Below are positions 1 to 9,124 of a stretch of 64,000 nt of DNA, in pieces. Numbering within the stretch: position 1 is the first letter of the stretch; each line of letters opens with the position of its first letter. The notes beneath the pieces were generated by a model that saw only the letters and a program-made list of their open reading frames with translations, was not told the DNA's origin and did no database searches. Source of the DNA: Epiperipatus broadwayi (Eukaryota; Onychophora; Udeonychophora; Euonychophora; Peripatidae); contig JAQFVV010013071.1 in the NCBI GenBank assembly GCA_028023455.1, positions 64,001-128,000 of the forward strand. The letters run 5' to 3'. A program made the position numbers and the translations under genes.

Positions 1-940
1 TTAGGTAGTAGATAGGGATGCAAAAATTTCATAATCTGTTTACCATCTGATTATTGGAAAAACTGTTGATTAATATCTTCTATGCTTTTTTTTAAGGATT
101 GTCGGAGAGATTTTGGGTAATATGGCAATTTAATAATATTAGAGATTCACTGTCTATTGATGTGGCTATAATATCAGAGATCATTAAAGTTTTAGTTTTG
201 ACTAAAAGATAGAATAATTTGCTTTATTAATATTGAAAGTAGTGCATACAACTATCAATAATTAACCGTATCATAAATATATTCATGACATATTGCTGCT
301 TTGCTTATATACTTTTCAATCATAGAAAAGGCACTGCAGACTTCCATATTTTATCTGCCAGTTATGAAAATGCCAACCGAAAATCAATCCACATCATTTT
401 TTTGATATTGTTCTATCTCTTTATGTAGTAAAAACATAGAATAATAAAAGCTAACGTGATACACTTTTCAAAATATTTCTTCATCATTAGGGACAGAAAG
501 AATAAGTCATTAGGAATTATCATCTACTTAATGGAACATTACAATAACACTAATTTATAGAGCTTTCTTTTTGTGTGTCTGTAATTTGTCTTTTCTTATC
601 AAATATTGTGTGACTTTAATATCAATTTTTTTTTCTTTTTGTATTTAATAGATATTGTAGTAGATATTTTTTTGTTGCTATAGTGTTAAGGTAATTTAAT
701 AAGGTCTACAAATTTCATACAGACAAATTAAAATTTGTAGTCTTTGATTATATTACCTTCCCCCAATTCAGTTCAATGGAGATTTTATTGAGATCACTCC
801 AAAATAATTGTAGTAAGAAACAATAAATTTGAATTATATTTTTTGATATTCTGCATTCTAAATGGTAAAGTAAAAAAATACTAAAACAGAGTTTAAATAT
901 AAAATGTAGTGTACCAAATTTACTTTCCATGTTTTCGAGT
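1..940. other. AT-rich DNA, no gene seen
   Basis: I see no coding exon, RNA gene or recognised repeat here. The only open frame above 60 codons (748-930, minus) has a low-complexity Phe/Ile/Leu-rich product typical of AT-rich noncoding DNA. Confidence 0.6.
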
Positions 941-945
941 CATAT

Positions 946-1282
946 TCATGGATAGTTTGCTGAGAACATTAATTTGTTGCTGATTTGAATGCTATTTGAT
1001 TTTTGGTTGTTACATATTCATTTCGTGTAATGAACGATGCCGCTTTTATTTTATGTTTGCGGTCATTTCTTTTTTTGCATATAATGTTGACTCACAACTC
1101 TGGCTGTATTCTCTTTCATGGTTATGAAAAACAGATGAATTAACAATCTTGGGTTTAATATTAGATTTTTTTATATATTAATGAATGTTGAACCATTCTA
1201 GTTCTATGATTTGACCTAAGTCTGACCATAATATACATATGGATAGTCTTTTTGGCTGCAGTTTACATTATAGACCACATTG
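946..1282 (-). pseudogene. Penelope-like element, GIY-YIG remnant, inverted copy
   Basis: This is the minus-strand mirror of the fragment at 1393-1735. It holds the same 3' untranslated part (946-1030) and the same degraded GIY-YIG coding part (about 1080-1280), with extra substitutions and no intact reading frame. Confidence 0.6.
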
Positions 1283-1392
1283 GGTAATGAAATAGGACAA
1301 ATATGCTCAGAGAAATGTAATGTCAGATGCAGAACCCCCACAAATTTAAACAAGTTTATTTACAACACAAAGGAAATTTTGTAATATTGAAC

Positions 1393-1662
1393 TGGCCAAT
1401 GTGGTCTATGCTGTAAACTACAGCCAAAAAGACTGTTTATATGTAAATATTATGGTGAGACCTGGGAAAATCTTAGAACTAGAATGACTCAACACTCATT
1501 AGTGGATATAAAAAATATAAGATTAAGCCTGAGATTGTTAATTCATAATCATGAAAGAGAGCACGGCCATAGTTGTGATCCAAGTGTTGTCAAAATTATG
1601 TATGAAGAAAGAAACGATAGAAAACCTAAAAATAAAGGAACCATAGTTTGTTACACAAAATG
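1393..1662 (+). pseudogene. Penelope-like element, GIY-YIG endonuclease remnant
   Basis: After one frame break near 1450, the plus strand reads through a peptide containing NHERHGHSCDPSVVKIMYEE followed by RNDRKPK and a stop near 1662. The pattern of a His-containing H-E block, G-H, a conserved I-M, then E-R-N-x-R-K matches the C-terminal half of the GIY-YIG endonuclease domain that Penelope-like retroelements carry after their reverse transcriptase. In a living element this domain nicks target DNA. The upstream YIG part is recognisable only as a degraded VVYAVNYS segment. The reverse transcriptase is absent, so this is a 5'-truncated, inactive copy. A related peptide lies at 45.7 kb. The copy on the opposite strand is at 946-1282. 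Confidence 0.7.
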
Positions 1663-1799
1663 AATATGTAATAAACCAAAAATCAATTAGCTTTCAAATC
1701 AGCAAAAAATTAATGTTTTCAGCAGACTATCCATGAATATGCATGAAAGTATTCTTGGCACAATAAATCTTACTAAATTTTATAATTTAAATTCTATTT

Positions 1800-1992
1800 T
1801 AGTATTTTTTACATTAAATGTGAATTACTGAAACACACAGGCTTATTATATACCTGTGTCTATATATGTAATATATAGGGTATATGATCACAGATTTTCA
1901 CACGACCCACCACTCTCCACAGTATCTCATAACACTGATACACTTGATGTTGAAAAGATAAATAATCACCAATATACGTATTTCATGCTAAA
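1800..1992 (-). mobile_element. Hammerhead repeat family A, truncated inverted copy
   Basis: Read on the minus strand, this is the 3' part of a family A unit: AGCATGAAATACGTATATTG, then the A-rich and YCATATACCC segments, ending in the CTGTGTGTTTCAG block also seen at 2260-2275. It stops abruptly inside ribozyme stem II (around 1990) and is joined head-to-head to the plus-strand unit that begins at 1993. The ribozyme core is therefore incomplete. Confidence 0.75.
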
Positions 1993-2076
1993 GCCTGTCC
2001 ATTAAAGTATGAGGTTTGGCTATCTTAATATATATCTGAGCACTTATAGCACATATGTGTGGAGATGGTAATCTGA

Positions 2077-2120
2077 ACCAACTGATGATTGCTGGTTTAA
2101 CATGAAATATGTATATTGGT
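2077..2120 (+). ncRNA. Hammerhead ribozyme motif, family A, copy 1 (weakened)
   Basis: In order: ACCAA (stem I, 2077-2081), CTGATGA (2082-2088), stem II TGCT/AACA around loop GGTTT with one C-A mismatch, GAAA (2104-2107), stem III ATAT/GTAT, cleavage position A2115, and TTGGT (2116-2120) pairing with ACCAA. All core nucleotides are present. The stem II mismatch may weaken activity. Confidence 0.7.
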
Positions 2121-2548
2121 GATTATTTATCTTTTCAACATATATGTGTTCAAGTGTATCAGTGTTATGAGATAGTGTGGAGAGTGGTGGGTCATGTGAA
2201 AGTCTGTGCTCATATACCCTATGTATTACATATATAGACCCAGGTATATAATAAGCCTGTGTGTTTCAGTTATTACTTAGCAGAGATGTCTGCCCATCCC
2301 TTGTATATGTATTAAATGGATTGTCTTGTACATGAGGGGTCGAGTGACCTTAGGTCAACATGGGTGTGATAAGGATCTCGGTCTCAGGGTGGCCTTTGAT
2401 CATTCCATCATCAAATTTTCAATTGGATGGACAGTTGAAGAGTTGGAGTGTGGAGTGGATTGAAGCCTGTCCATTAAAGTATGAGGTTTGGCTATCTTAA
2501 TATATATCTGAGCACTTATAGCATATATGTGTGGAGATGTTAATCTGG

Positions 2549-2592
2549 ACCAACTGATGATTGCTGGTTTAGCATGAAATACGTATATTGGT
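2549..2592 (+). ncRNA. Hammerhead ribozyme motif, family A, copy 2 (complete)
   Basis: ACCAA 2549-2553 pairs with TTGGT 2588-2592 (stem I). CTGATGA is 2554-2560; stem II is TGCT (2562-2565) with AGCA (2571-2574) around loop GGTTT; GAAA is 2576-2579; stem III is ATAC/GTAT without a loop; the cleavage nucleotide is A2587. Outside the first five pairs, stem I continues after an internal loop as TAAT/ATTA, which gives the internal loop that natural hammerheads use to contact loop II. A loopless stem III usually works as a dimer, which fits the tandem arrangement. The predicted cut is 472 bases after that of copy 1. Confidence 0.85.
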
Positions 2593-2700
2593 GATTATTT
2601 ATCTTTTCAACATATATGTGTTCAAGCGTATCAGTGTTATGAGATAGTGTCGAGAGTGGTGGGTCGTGTGAACGTCTGTGCTCATATACCCTACCTATTA

Positions 2701-3785
2701 AATGTGAATTGTAATTTTTTTCTAAATTTCTCAGTAGAATTTTAAAAATAAATATTTTCAATTTCAATTGCAGATATTAACTACTCTTGATAGTATAGCG
2801 TTTCATGCAGTAAAATGTTTTCTAAGTATAAAGCTAGATGCCTAACAAAATTTAAGAGAATTTGTAAATTACTTTTCTTAAGTGATAAAAAAAAAAAAAA
2901 TCTAACTTTTTGAATCATTCTTGTGCTGCTTCTGAAAGCTTAAAGTTTGTATGAGGAGTGTAGCCAAAAATACAAAAAGGTAACTTCAAGTAGATGTGAC
3001 TATGTAGATTCTGAAGTCAGTACAGACTTAAAATATCAGAACAACTAGAGTGTCCATAACTACCAATAATAAAGCTGCTACTATGTTTCTATCAATTAAT
3101 CAATAGTATTCTGTCACATGGATATGTCCAGAGAACAGTCATTTTATAAATTTATCTATTTCTTAACTCCGTTCTTTTCATTGGCCAGTTCTTCAATTCC
3201 ACATATATCTTCCCATCTTATATCATCCAGCAATGCCAATAAGTTTCGATACTGTCTTCTTGTTTTTACTCATAATTCACTCCAAACTTCTTTAAAATAT
3301 TTAATTGCAATGAAACCGATTTGTTTCTGATAATTCAATAGTTTCAGAAATCAAAATCTTACCCTTTGCTGTATGTGTATTTTATGTTTTAGAAAAGAAC
3401 AAACATATGGCACGTAAATTTTATTATTATTATTATTTTTGAATGAACATAAACATAGTACAACATCACAAACCTTCAGGAAAGCCAAGTAGATGTAAAG
3501 ATGCTCTTATAATATTATTAATGATTACATTAATATTTTTTTAAAAAATATTTATACTATTATTTGTATATGCATATTCTACATATAAAAGTGTATCCGT
3601 CATATATATACATATGTTTGTGCACATGTTGAAAAGTATTGTACACTTACAGAGTAGTACTGTAAACAATACATATTGCAATCAAAGCTTATAAATGAAG
3701 TGTGAACTATTATGCTCGATTTACAATGTATTATAAGGGAGCTTGGAATAAAATGTAATGAAAATGGCAACTTAGCTATACATTA
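2701..3785. other. AT-rich DNA, no gene seen
   Basis: No convincing coding exon or known repeat. The 70-codon open frame at 3118-3330 has a low-complexity product without a recognisable domain. Confidence 0.55.
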
Positions 3786-3794
3786 TTATTTTTA

Positions 3795-4130
3795 AGAATT
3801 AAATTTCATTTCACTAAACATCACATGATCACTATTTCTTATGCTAGCACATTACTGTTATTAAAACAGGCAAAACTCTCCATACAGTAGTGCCATTCAG
3901 TGCCAACCAGAGTAATCAATGGATGCCAGAAGGCTTGAGCATAAAATCCCTATCTAGTGCCTACTCATCCAATATCCCCAGACTAGTTTCTGGCTTGTGG
4001 CCTTCGTCAGTGAGGAGCTTCGTATCTGAGAGCAGTGCAACTAGATCTTAGGATCTAATGCAACTCTCCAGCAGCCACCTTTTATCTCTACTTAACTAGA
4101 AAACTATGAGAATAAAATTGAAAGCACAAT
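3795..4130 (-). mobile_element. Hammerhead repeat family B, copy 1
   Basis: Near full-length minus-strand copy, running from the block with GCTGGAGAGTTGCATTAGAT through the hammerhead, the GGCACTAGATAGGGATTTTA block and the TGGAGAGTTTTGCCTGTTTT block to an end near ACATGATGTTTAGTG. The same order of blocks recurs at 8.1, 41.7, 46.5 and 62 kb. No open reading frame. Confidence 0.8.
3976..4015 (-). ncRNA. Hammerhead ribozyme motif, family B, copy 1
   Basis: Minus strand 5' to 3': CCTCA (4015-4011), core CTGACGA (4010-4004; the fifth position is naturally variable), stem II GGC-CACAA-GCC flanked by an A-A mismatch, GAA, stem III ACTAGT (self-complementary), cleavage nucleotide C3981, and TGGGG (3980-3976) pairing with CCTCA through one G-U. 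The cleavage triplet is the classical GUC. Confidence 0.75.
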
Positions 4131-4254
4131 AATATTTTCAATCTAAGCTCAATAGCTTCATTTCATTGATATACTAAATTAATATTTTTTTAAAAAAGTA
4201 CTTAACTTTATTTTATTAGTGATTAAACTATCCAGTAAGTTTGAGATTATATCT

Positions 4255-5045
4255 GGTGCACTATACTCATCATCATCATTTTCAAGTATTATCGATCCAC
4301 TACAAGATGAAAGTCTCTCCAAGTTCAATCCATCTTCTTCTATCTTTAGCCTCTTTTCTCCACATTAACCCAGCACACTTCCTTACTTCATCCATCCATC
4401 TCATATATGGTCTCTTTCTAGGTCTTTTACAATCTCTTGGAATCCAGTTTAATTCAGCTGCCAATCTATTACCATCCCTTTTAGAAATATGTTCATCCTA
4501 ATTCCACCCCAGTCTCTTAATTCTTTCAATAATGTTAGTAATACCTGTTTGTTCTCTCACTCATGTATTTCATTTTTGATCTCTTCTTGTTACTCCTAAC
4601 ATACATGTCTCACTCATATATTTCATTTTTTGATCTCTTCTTGTTACTCCTAACATATATATATATCTCCTTACTTCGTTAAGTGGTCTAAAATCTTTTT
4701 TTTTTTTTTAAGTGTCATAGCATCGGCCGGGACGCGAACCCGCAACCCGGGCAACTGCCTGCAAGTGCAAGGCAGTCGCGCTGACCTCTCGACCACCAAT
4801 GCAAGACTAAGTGGTCTAAAATCTTTATATTACTTTTCTATTAAATGGCTACGTTTCAGATACATAAATAAGGACTGGTAATACATTTATTAAAAACATT
4901 CCTTTTCAAACACCTGAATATTTACTTTTAATATTAAGTTATTTCTACCAAAAGCACTCCAACCAAGTTTAATTCTATGATTAATTTCATCTATTGTTTC
5001 CATCTGTAGTAATAATCTATCAGTTTTAATGCAATAAATATTTTT
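4255..5045 (-). mobile_element. RTE-type LINE 3' end, interrupted by a SINE
   Basis: The minus strand carries the C-terminal tail of a non-LTR retrotransposon polyprotein, ending in DGLNLERLSSCSGSIILEND and then Asp codons. This matches the fragments at 57.6-58.2 and 63.4-63.75 kb. The 3' end consists of ATG/GAT triplets, a tail type common in RTE-like LINEs. The frame is broken many times. A roughly 65-bp block (about 4555-4670) is tandemly duplicated, and a SINE with a 19-bp target duplication sits at 4699-4807. Family assignment rests on the terminal peptide pattern only. Confidence 0.75.
4699..4807 (-). mobile_element. tRNA-derived SINE, copy 1
   Basis: On the minus strand: a GCATTGGTGGTCGAGAGGTC head (A box), a tRNA-like middle, GGGTTCGCGTCCCGGCCGAT (B box), the short tail TATGACACT and a T-run on the plus strand (the poly-A tail). 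The 19-bp target duplication TAAGTGGTCTAAAATCTTT lies at 4680-4698 and 4808-4826. Confidence 0.92.
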
Positions 5046-5306
5046 GATTTTTTTTTGGTTGACACCTTATGAGGACAATGGGGAGGGGGTGTTGAGGCTT
5101 TGTAGCATTTCTTACTTTAATTGAGCAGAAGTTTCAAGGCGATGGCAGACAAGTATTTTTTTTTATTGCTCACTCTTAAATCTTTTATTTGAAATATATA
5201 CCATTTTTGCACGTATATTGCACCCACACATATAACATGAACCTAATTTTTTTTTAAAAAAAGTTCATTTTTTAAAAAAAAAAATATTATAAGAATATTA
5301 CTTATA

Positions 5307-5421
5307 GTCAAGCGTTGTTAGCCGAGAGGTCATCGCACCTGCCTTGCAAGCAAGTAGTTGGTGGCAGACAGGTGTGGGTTCGCGTCCCGGCCGATGCTAT
5401 GACATATGGAAAAAAAAAAAA
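5307..5421 (+). mobile_element. tRNA-derived SINE, copy 2
   Basis: Begins near CAAGCGTTGTTAGCCGAGAG, with B box GGGTTCGCGTCCCGGCCGAT and tail ATGACATATGG plus a run of A. The 16-bp target duplication AAGAATATTACTTATA is at 5291-5306 and 5422-5437. Confidence 0.92.
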
Positions 5422-5439
5422 AAGAATATTACTTATAAT

Positions 5440-6495
5440 AATAAAAAGTAAATAAAAATAATACTATAAAGGAAATTCTTTTATTAATCACTTTAATTAC
5501 AGAAACCTAAAAATTTCACATTACTTTAATTCTTATCATCATAATCTTCCACATCTGGCCTATCACTATTTTCTTCATAAATTGCGTTGTGTTGTATTTA
5601 CTGAGTAATTATGTATAAATATAATGTCATATACGATTAATATATATATATATTTATTAATGAAACAAATATATATTTGCGTATTTATATCTTCCGTTGC
5701 TACCATTGGTTGGGTATAGCTTCTGGTTGCTTTGCATCTATGGAAGGAAATGACTTCAGCTGCTTTTATGAATTTACCTACCACTTTCCACTGTACCGTA
5801 TCAACCTCTTTTGTGAGTAGATACAGTGAACTTCTGGCCGTACTCTGATAGTTTGCATCGTGTCTGGTTTATGTCTAACAGCTTCCAGTTCTAACATAAA
5901 CATATCTCATTGCTTTACCATGTAGTGGACAATGTATATACTGTTGTTCAGCTTTGACAGTTGTTGTCTGACTCTATCTTCAAGTGGGTTGATTATTTAT
6001 GACCATATCCTTTTCCCCAACCGGATTCAGTAACCATCATGGCCAATTGGCCCCATTTTGCCACTGGGTGTATATTATCTGTTTATAAATACATTGGTTC
6101 ATGGCGATGAATAGTTAATCTAATCAAGATAAGATGAAATCTGGAGTAGTTCATTATTTTTCTTGAAGGCAAGGTGAGATATAACAACTTGTTTTCTTGA
6201 TACTGTTCCATGATTTATTCATCCAGTCACACACCTGGCTAATACCAGCCTTTTAATTTTTTTCCTGTTTTGTATTTTTATTTCATGACTTTCTGATATC
6301 ATGAAACTATTACAGTTTTTTCTGTACATGTCCATAATACACACGCTTTTTTCTCATCATAAGAAAAAAAAAGGGTCCAGTATTTGCGCGAAAATACAAT
6401 AATTCTTGTTAATAATTGGAAATGTTGTTTAGATAATATCAATAAAATTTAAGTTTTCTATTCACAAAAAAAAATAAATTAAATTTACTTTTAAA
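5440..6495. other. AT-rich DNA, no gene seen
   Basis: The stretch 5670-6350 is somewhat less AT-rich but holds no open frame, tRNA or recognised repeat. Confidence 0.5.
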
Positions 6496-6499
6496 TTTA

Positions 6500-7340
6500 T
6501 ATGCAGGATTCGAACTCAGACTTTCACACGACCCACTAACTACTCTGAGTGCCATCTCATATTGCTGACCCACCTGATCACACACATGTTGAAAAGTTAA
6601 ATAATCTTCAGTATACGTATTTCATGCTAAACCAGTAATCATCAGTTGGTCTAGATCAGTGGTCTTCAACCACCGGTCGGGGCCCGGTGCCGGTCCGTAG
6701 AAGTTTTTTGCTGGTCCGTGATAGACTGGCAAGAAAGTTTTAATAACAAAATAATAAGATTTTAAACTTTTAATTAATATAAACAATTTTTATTTATTTT
6801 TTTCATCGCACTTTTACCTGATTAAAAAAAAAGAAACAGAACAAAATCTAATCAGTCATACATAAATTAATTTGTTTTTCTAGTTATCACAGATGTTTAT
6901 GGGGGGGGGGGGATAGAATTAAATTTTTATTACTTTTCTAAAAAAATTGAAAATTAAAAAAAAAAAGTTTTTTATTATACAAACTCCATATATATATAAC
7001 TTCATCTAAGGCTAAGCTGTTTACATCTTTAAGAAAATTTATCTATAGACTTCTGCTGGTCCATGAAACCTTATCCTTATTTTTGTCGGTCCGCGAAACC
7101 TTATCCTTATTTTTACCGGTCCGCAGATGTGAAAAGGTTGAAGACCACTGGTCTATATGACTATCTTCACACATATATACAATCAGTGCTCAGCTTTATA
7201 TTAAGATAGCCAATCTTCATACTTTAATGGACAGGCTTCAAACAGATTTTCAATGAAATGGAAGGCTGAAAAGTTGTGAGTGTGAAAGTCTGAGTTCTAA
7301 TCCCGCATATATTACATATATAAATGCAGGTTTAAGCCTG
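6500..7340 (-). mobile_element. Hammerhead repeat family A, copy split by a hAT element
   Basis: The family A sequence runs at 6500-6656 and resumes at 7151-7340. At the outer ends, GCAGGATTCGAACTCAGACT (left) reappears inverted around GAAAGTCTGAGTTCTAATCC (right), so the copy has inverted ends. The hammerhead region (6610-6650) keeps CTGATGA and GAAA, but stem II has an A-C mismatch and stem I is broken, so it is probably inactive. Confidence 0.75.
6657..7150. mobile_element. Non-autonomous hAT-type DNA transposon
   Basis: Terminal inverted repeats CAGTGGTCTTCAACC (6657) and GGTTGAAGACCACTG (ending 7150) match the CAGTGGTTCTCAACC-like ends of many animal hAT elements, including the GGTCCG-type subterminal blocks. 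The 8-bp target duplication is GTCTAGAT (6649-6656) / GTCTATAT (7151-7158), with one mismatch. The interior is AT-rich, includes a run of G near 6900, and has no transposase frame, so it needed an enzyme from elsewhere. It landed just outside the hammerhead core of a family A copy. Confidence 0.92.
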
Positions 7341-7344
7341 TACA

Positions 7345-8070
7345 ATGTATTATTTTAAATTTATATTAATTGGAATCAAGTATTGATGTTTTGTTTTTTT
7401 AACTTTATTTTTTCTGTGTTTGTGCGTGTATTTATTTATATAGGCGTCCATCTTTAAAAATATTCGTAACTAAATATAAATCATATGTTGATATTCAACT
7501 TTTAGACTATCGGTAAGTTATTGTTCATTTTAGCAGAATGTTTTTTTTTTTCCATTATTTTTGACGTCATTTCTGTCAATAATTGAACTTGATTTATCAT
7601 TCACCCATATGAAATTTAATTAAATTGTGATGATTTATGGAAAAAGAATTATTTAAAAGACCAGAAAAAAAGATCCTGACATAAGAGATTGTAAATGTCT
7701 GTCAAAGTCTTTGCTTGTTATTAACTTTGACATTGTCATCAAAAGCTTTAAATGTTGATTTGATTGATTGTATTACAAGCCCTTAAAATGAATCTAAGCG
7801 AATATATAAGAATTTAAATTCTTACTAGCAGTCTGTAATAAATAATTTTTTGGGCATGTTGCAATAAATTGAGTTTTTAACACATAAATATTATTATAGA
7901 CATTTTGCTATCAAAAATTAACAGCTCCATGCCAGTGTTTTATATTAATCTATAATAAATGTTTTCCAGTTTGTATTAATCACGTTAAATAGATGAAGGT
8001 TTTTACAAAACAGATTTTTTTTTTTAAAGTTGTATTTTAATTTAGAAATTAGTTTTGTACAGATTTTTCA
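7345..8070. other. AT-rich DNA, no gene seen
   Basis: No supportable feature. Confidence 0.5.
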
Positions 8071-8071
8071 C

Positions 8072-8395
8072 AGAGGCAAAACTCCATACAGTAGCGCCAA
8101 TAAGTGCAAGCCAGAGTAATCAATGGATGCAGGAAGATTTGTGCATAAAATCCCTATCTAGATGCAGTGCTCTCAGATCCAAGGCTCCTCACTGATGAGA
8201 GCCACAAGCTAGAAACAAGTCTGGGGATATTGGATGAGTAGGCACTAGAAAGGGATTTTATGCACAAACCTTACTGTATCCATTGATTACTCCAGCTTGC
8301 ACTTAGTGGCGCTGCTGTATGAAGTTTTGCTTCTGTGAAAAACGGTTTGTGTAAGCGTAAAGAATGGTCATCATGTGATTTTTGAATAGATTTTG
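8072..8395 (+). mobile_element. Hammerhead repeat family B, fold-back copy 2
   Basis: The left part (8072-8165) is family B on the minus strand and the right part (8166-8395) is family B on the plus strand, so the ends are inverted: CAGAGGCAAAACTCCATACA at the left and TGTATGAAGTTTTGCTTCTG at the right. The plus-strand half carries a hammerhead at 8187-8226. Confidence 0.8.
8187..8226 (+). ncRNA. Hammerhead ribozyme motif, family B, copy 2
   Basis: CCTCA 8187-8191, CTGATGA 8192-8198, stem II AGC (8200-8202)/GCT (8208-8210) around loop CACAA, GAAA 8212-8215, shortened stem III (ACAAGT instead of ACTAGT), cleavage C8221, TGGGG 8222-8226. The substitution in stem III may lower activity. Confidence 0.72.
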
Positions 8396-8838
8396 TAAAT
8401 TATTTCAAATGTAATAGCAAAATGATTGTTAATGTTGAAAAAAAAAAATTCTCCCAAGAATATTTTTAAAAATATTATAAATATAATGATAATGGTTACA
8501 TTAGAAGTAACAATAAATTTTGTTGTTGCAATTTTAAGATGATCAATATCCTAATAGGGTTTGTTACAATAAAGTTTTCAAATTTTAACAGTGGATGGAT
8601 TTTTTTTTTCATTAAAATATCCATCCACCCCAAAATTATTCATTTGAAAATGTAAAACCTTTTAACTACTAAAAAAAGATTGTTTTATTTGAAATAAGAA
8701 AATTGCTGACATAGAGAGATATATTTTTATGTTTTCTGTAATCTTTTAAATTATACTCTTACTGAGTTCTATTACTAGTTTTATTTTAAAAATAGTATTG
8801 TTATTGCAGTCTTTATATAATTGATGAAATTCAGATTT

Positions 8839-8947
8839 TTTTTTTCATGTGTCATAGCATTGGCCGGGACACGAACCCACATCCATCTGCAAGCAACTAC
8901 TTGCTTGCAAGGCGGGTGCGGCGACCTATCGGCTAACAACGTTTGAC
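8839..8947 (-). mobile_element. tRNA-derived SINE, copy 3
   Basis: T-run, then the inverted B box and A box. Target duplication ATGAAATTCAGATTT (15 bp) at 8824-8838 and 8948-8962. Confidence 0.92.
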
Positions 8948-9014
8948 ATGAAATTCAGATTTGTATTAAGATTTGAGCTAATTATCATTTTTTTTGTGTC
9001 ATTTGATATATATA

Positions 9015-9120
9015 TATTTTCCATATGGCAAAGCATCGGCCAGAAAGCAAACCCGTGACAACTGTCTTCAAGTGACTGCTTGCTTGCAAGGCAGCTGCGC
9101 TGACCTCTCAGCAACGCTTA
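9015..9120 (-). mobile_element. tRNA-derived SINE, copy 4 (older)
   Basis: Same structure as the neighbouring copy, but the B box is mutated (GGGTTTGCTTTCTGGCC on the minus strand) and no clear target duplication remains, so it is an older insertion. Confidence 0.8.
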
Positions 9121-9124
9121 TTAC

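Larger units (their letters stand above)
946..1735. repeat. Head-to-head pair of Penelope-like fragments (large inverted repeat)
   Basis: Positions 946-1282 are approximately the reverse complement of 1393-1735, around a 110-base centre. The outer ends share a block around TATTCATGGATAGTYTGCTG, and the inner ends share the block around AGACCACATTGG. Each arm encodes the same GIY-YIG-type peptide remnant, one on each strand. The arms are diverged by substitutions and small indels, so this is not a recent perfect duplication. Head-to-head, 5'-truncated copies are a known habit of Penelope-like elements. Confidence 0.8.
1993..2700 (+). mobile_element. Hammerhead repeat family A, tandem 1.5-mer
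   Basis: Two direct copies begin at the same GCCTGTCCATTAAAGTATGAGG block, at 1993 and 2465, giving a period of 472 bp; the second copy ends near 2700. Each holds a hammerhead motif (2077-2120 and 2549-2592) followed by the AT-rich block around GATTATTTATC and an A-box/B-box-like stretch (GTGTGGAGAGTGGTGGGT and a degraded B box) about 90 bases later. No protein is encoded. Tandem units with one hammerhead each are the known form of retrozymes and of Penelope-like pseudo-LTRs; which of the two this is cannot be settled here. Confidence 0.8.

Noticed and set aside
2540-2767. 75-codon minus-strand frame
   Set aside because: It is antisense to the family A hammerhead unit and is not open in the sister units.
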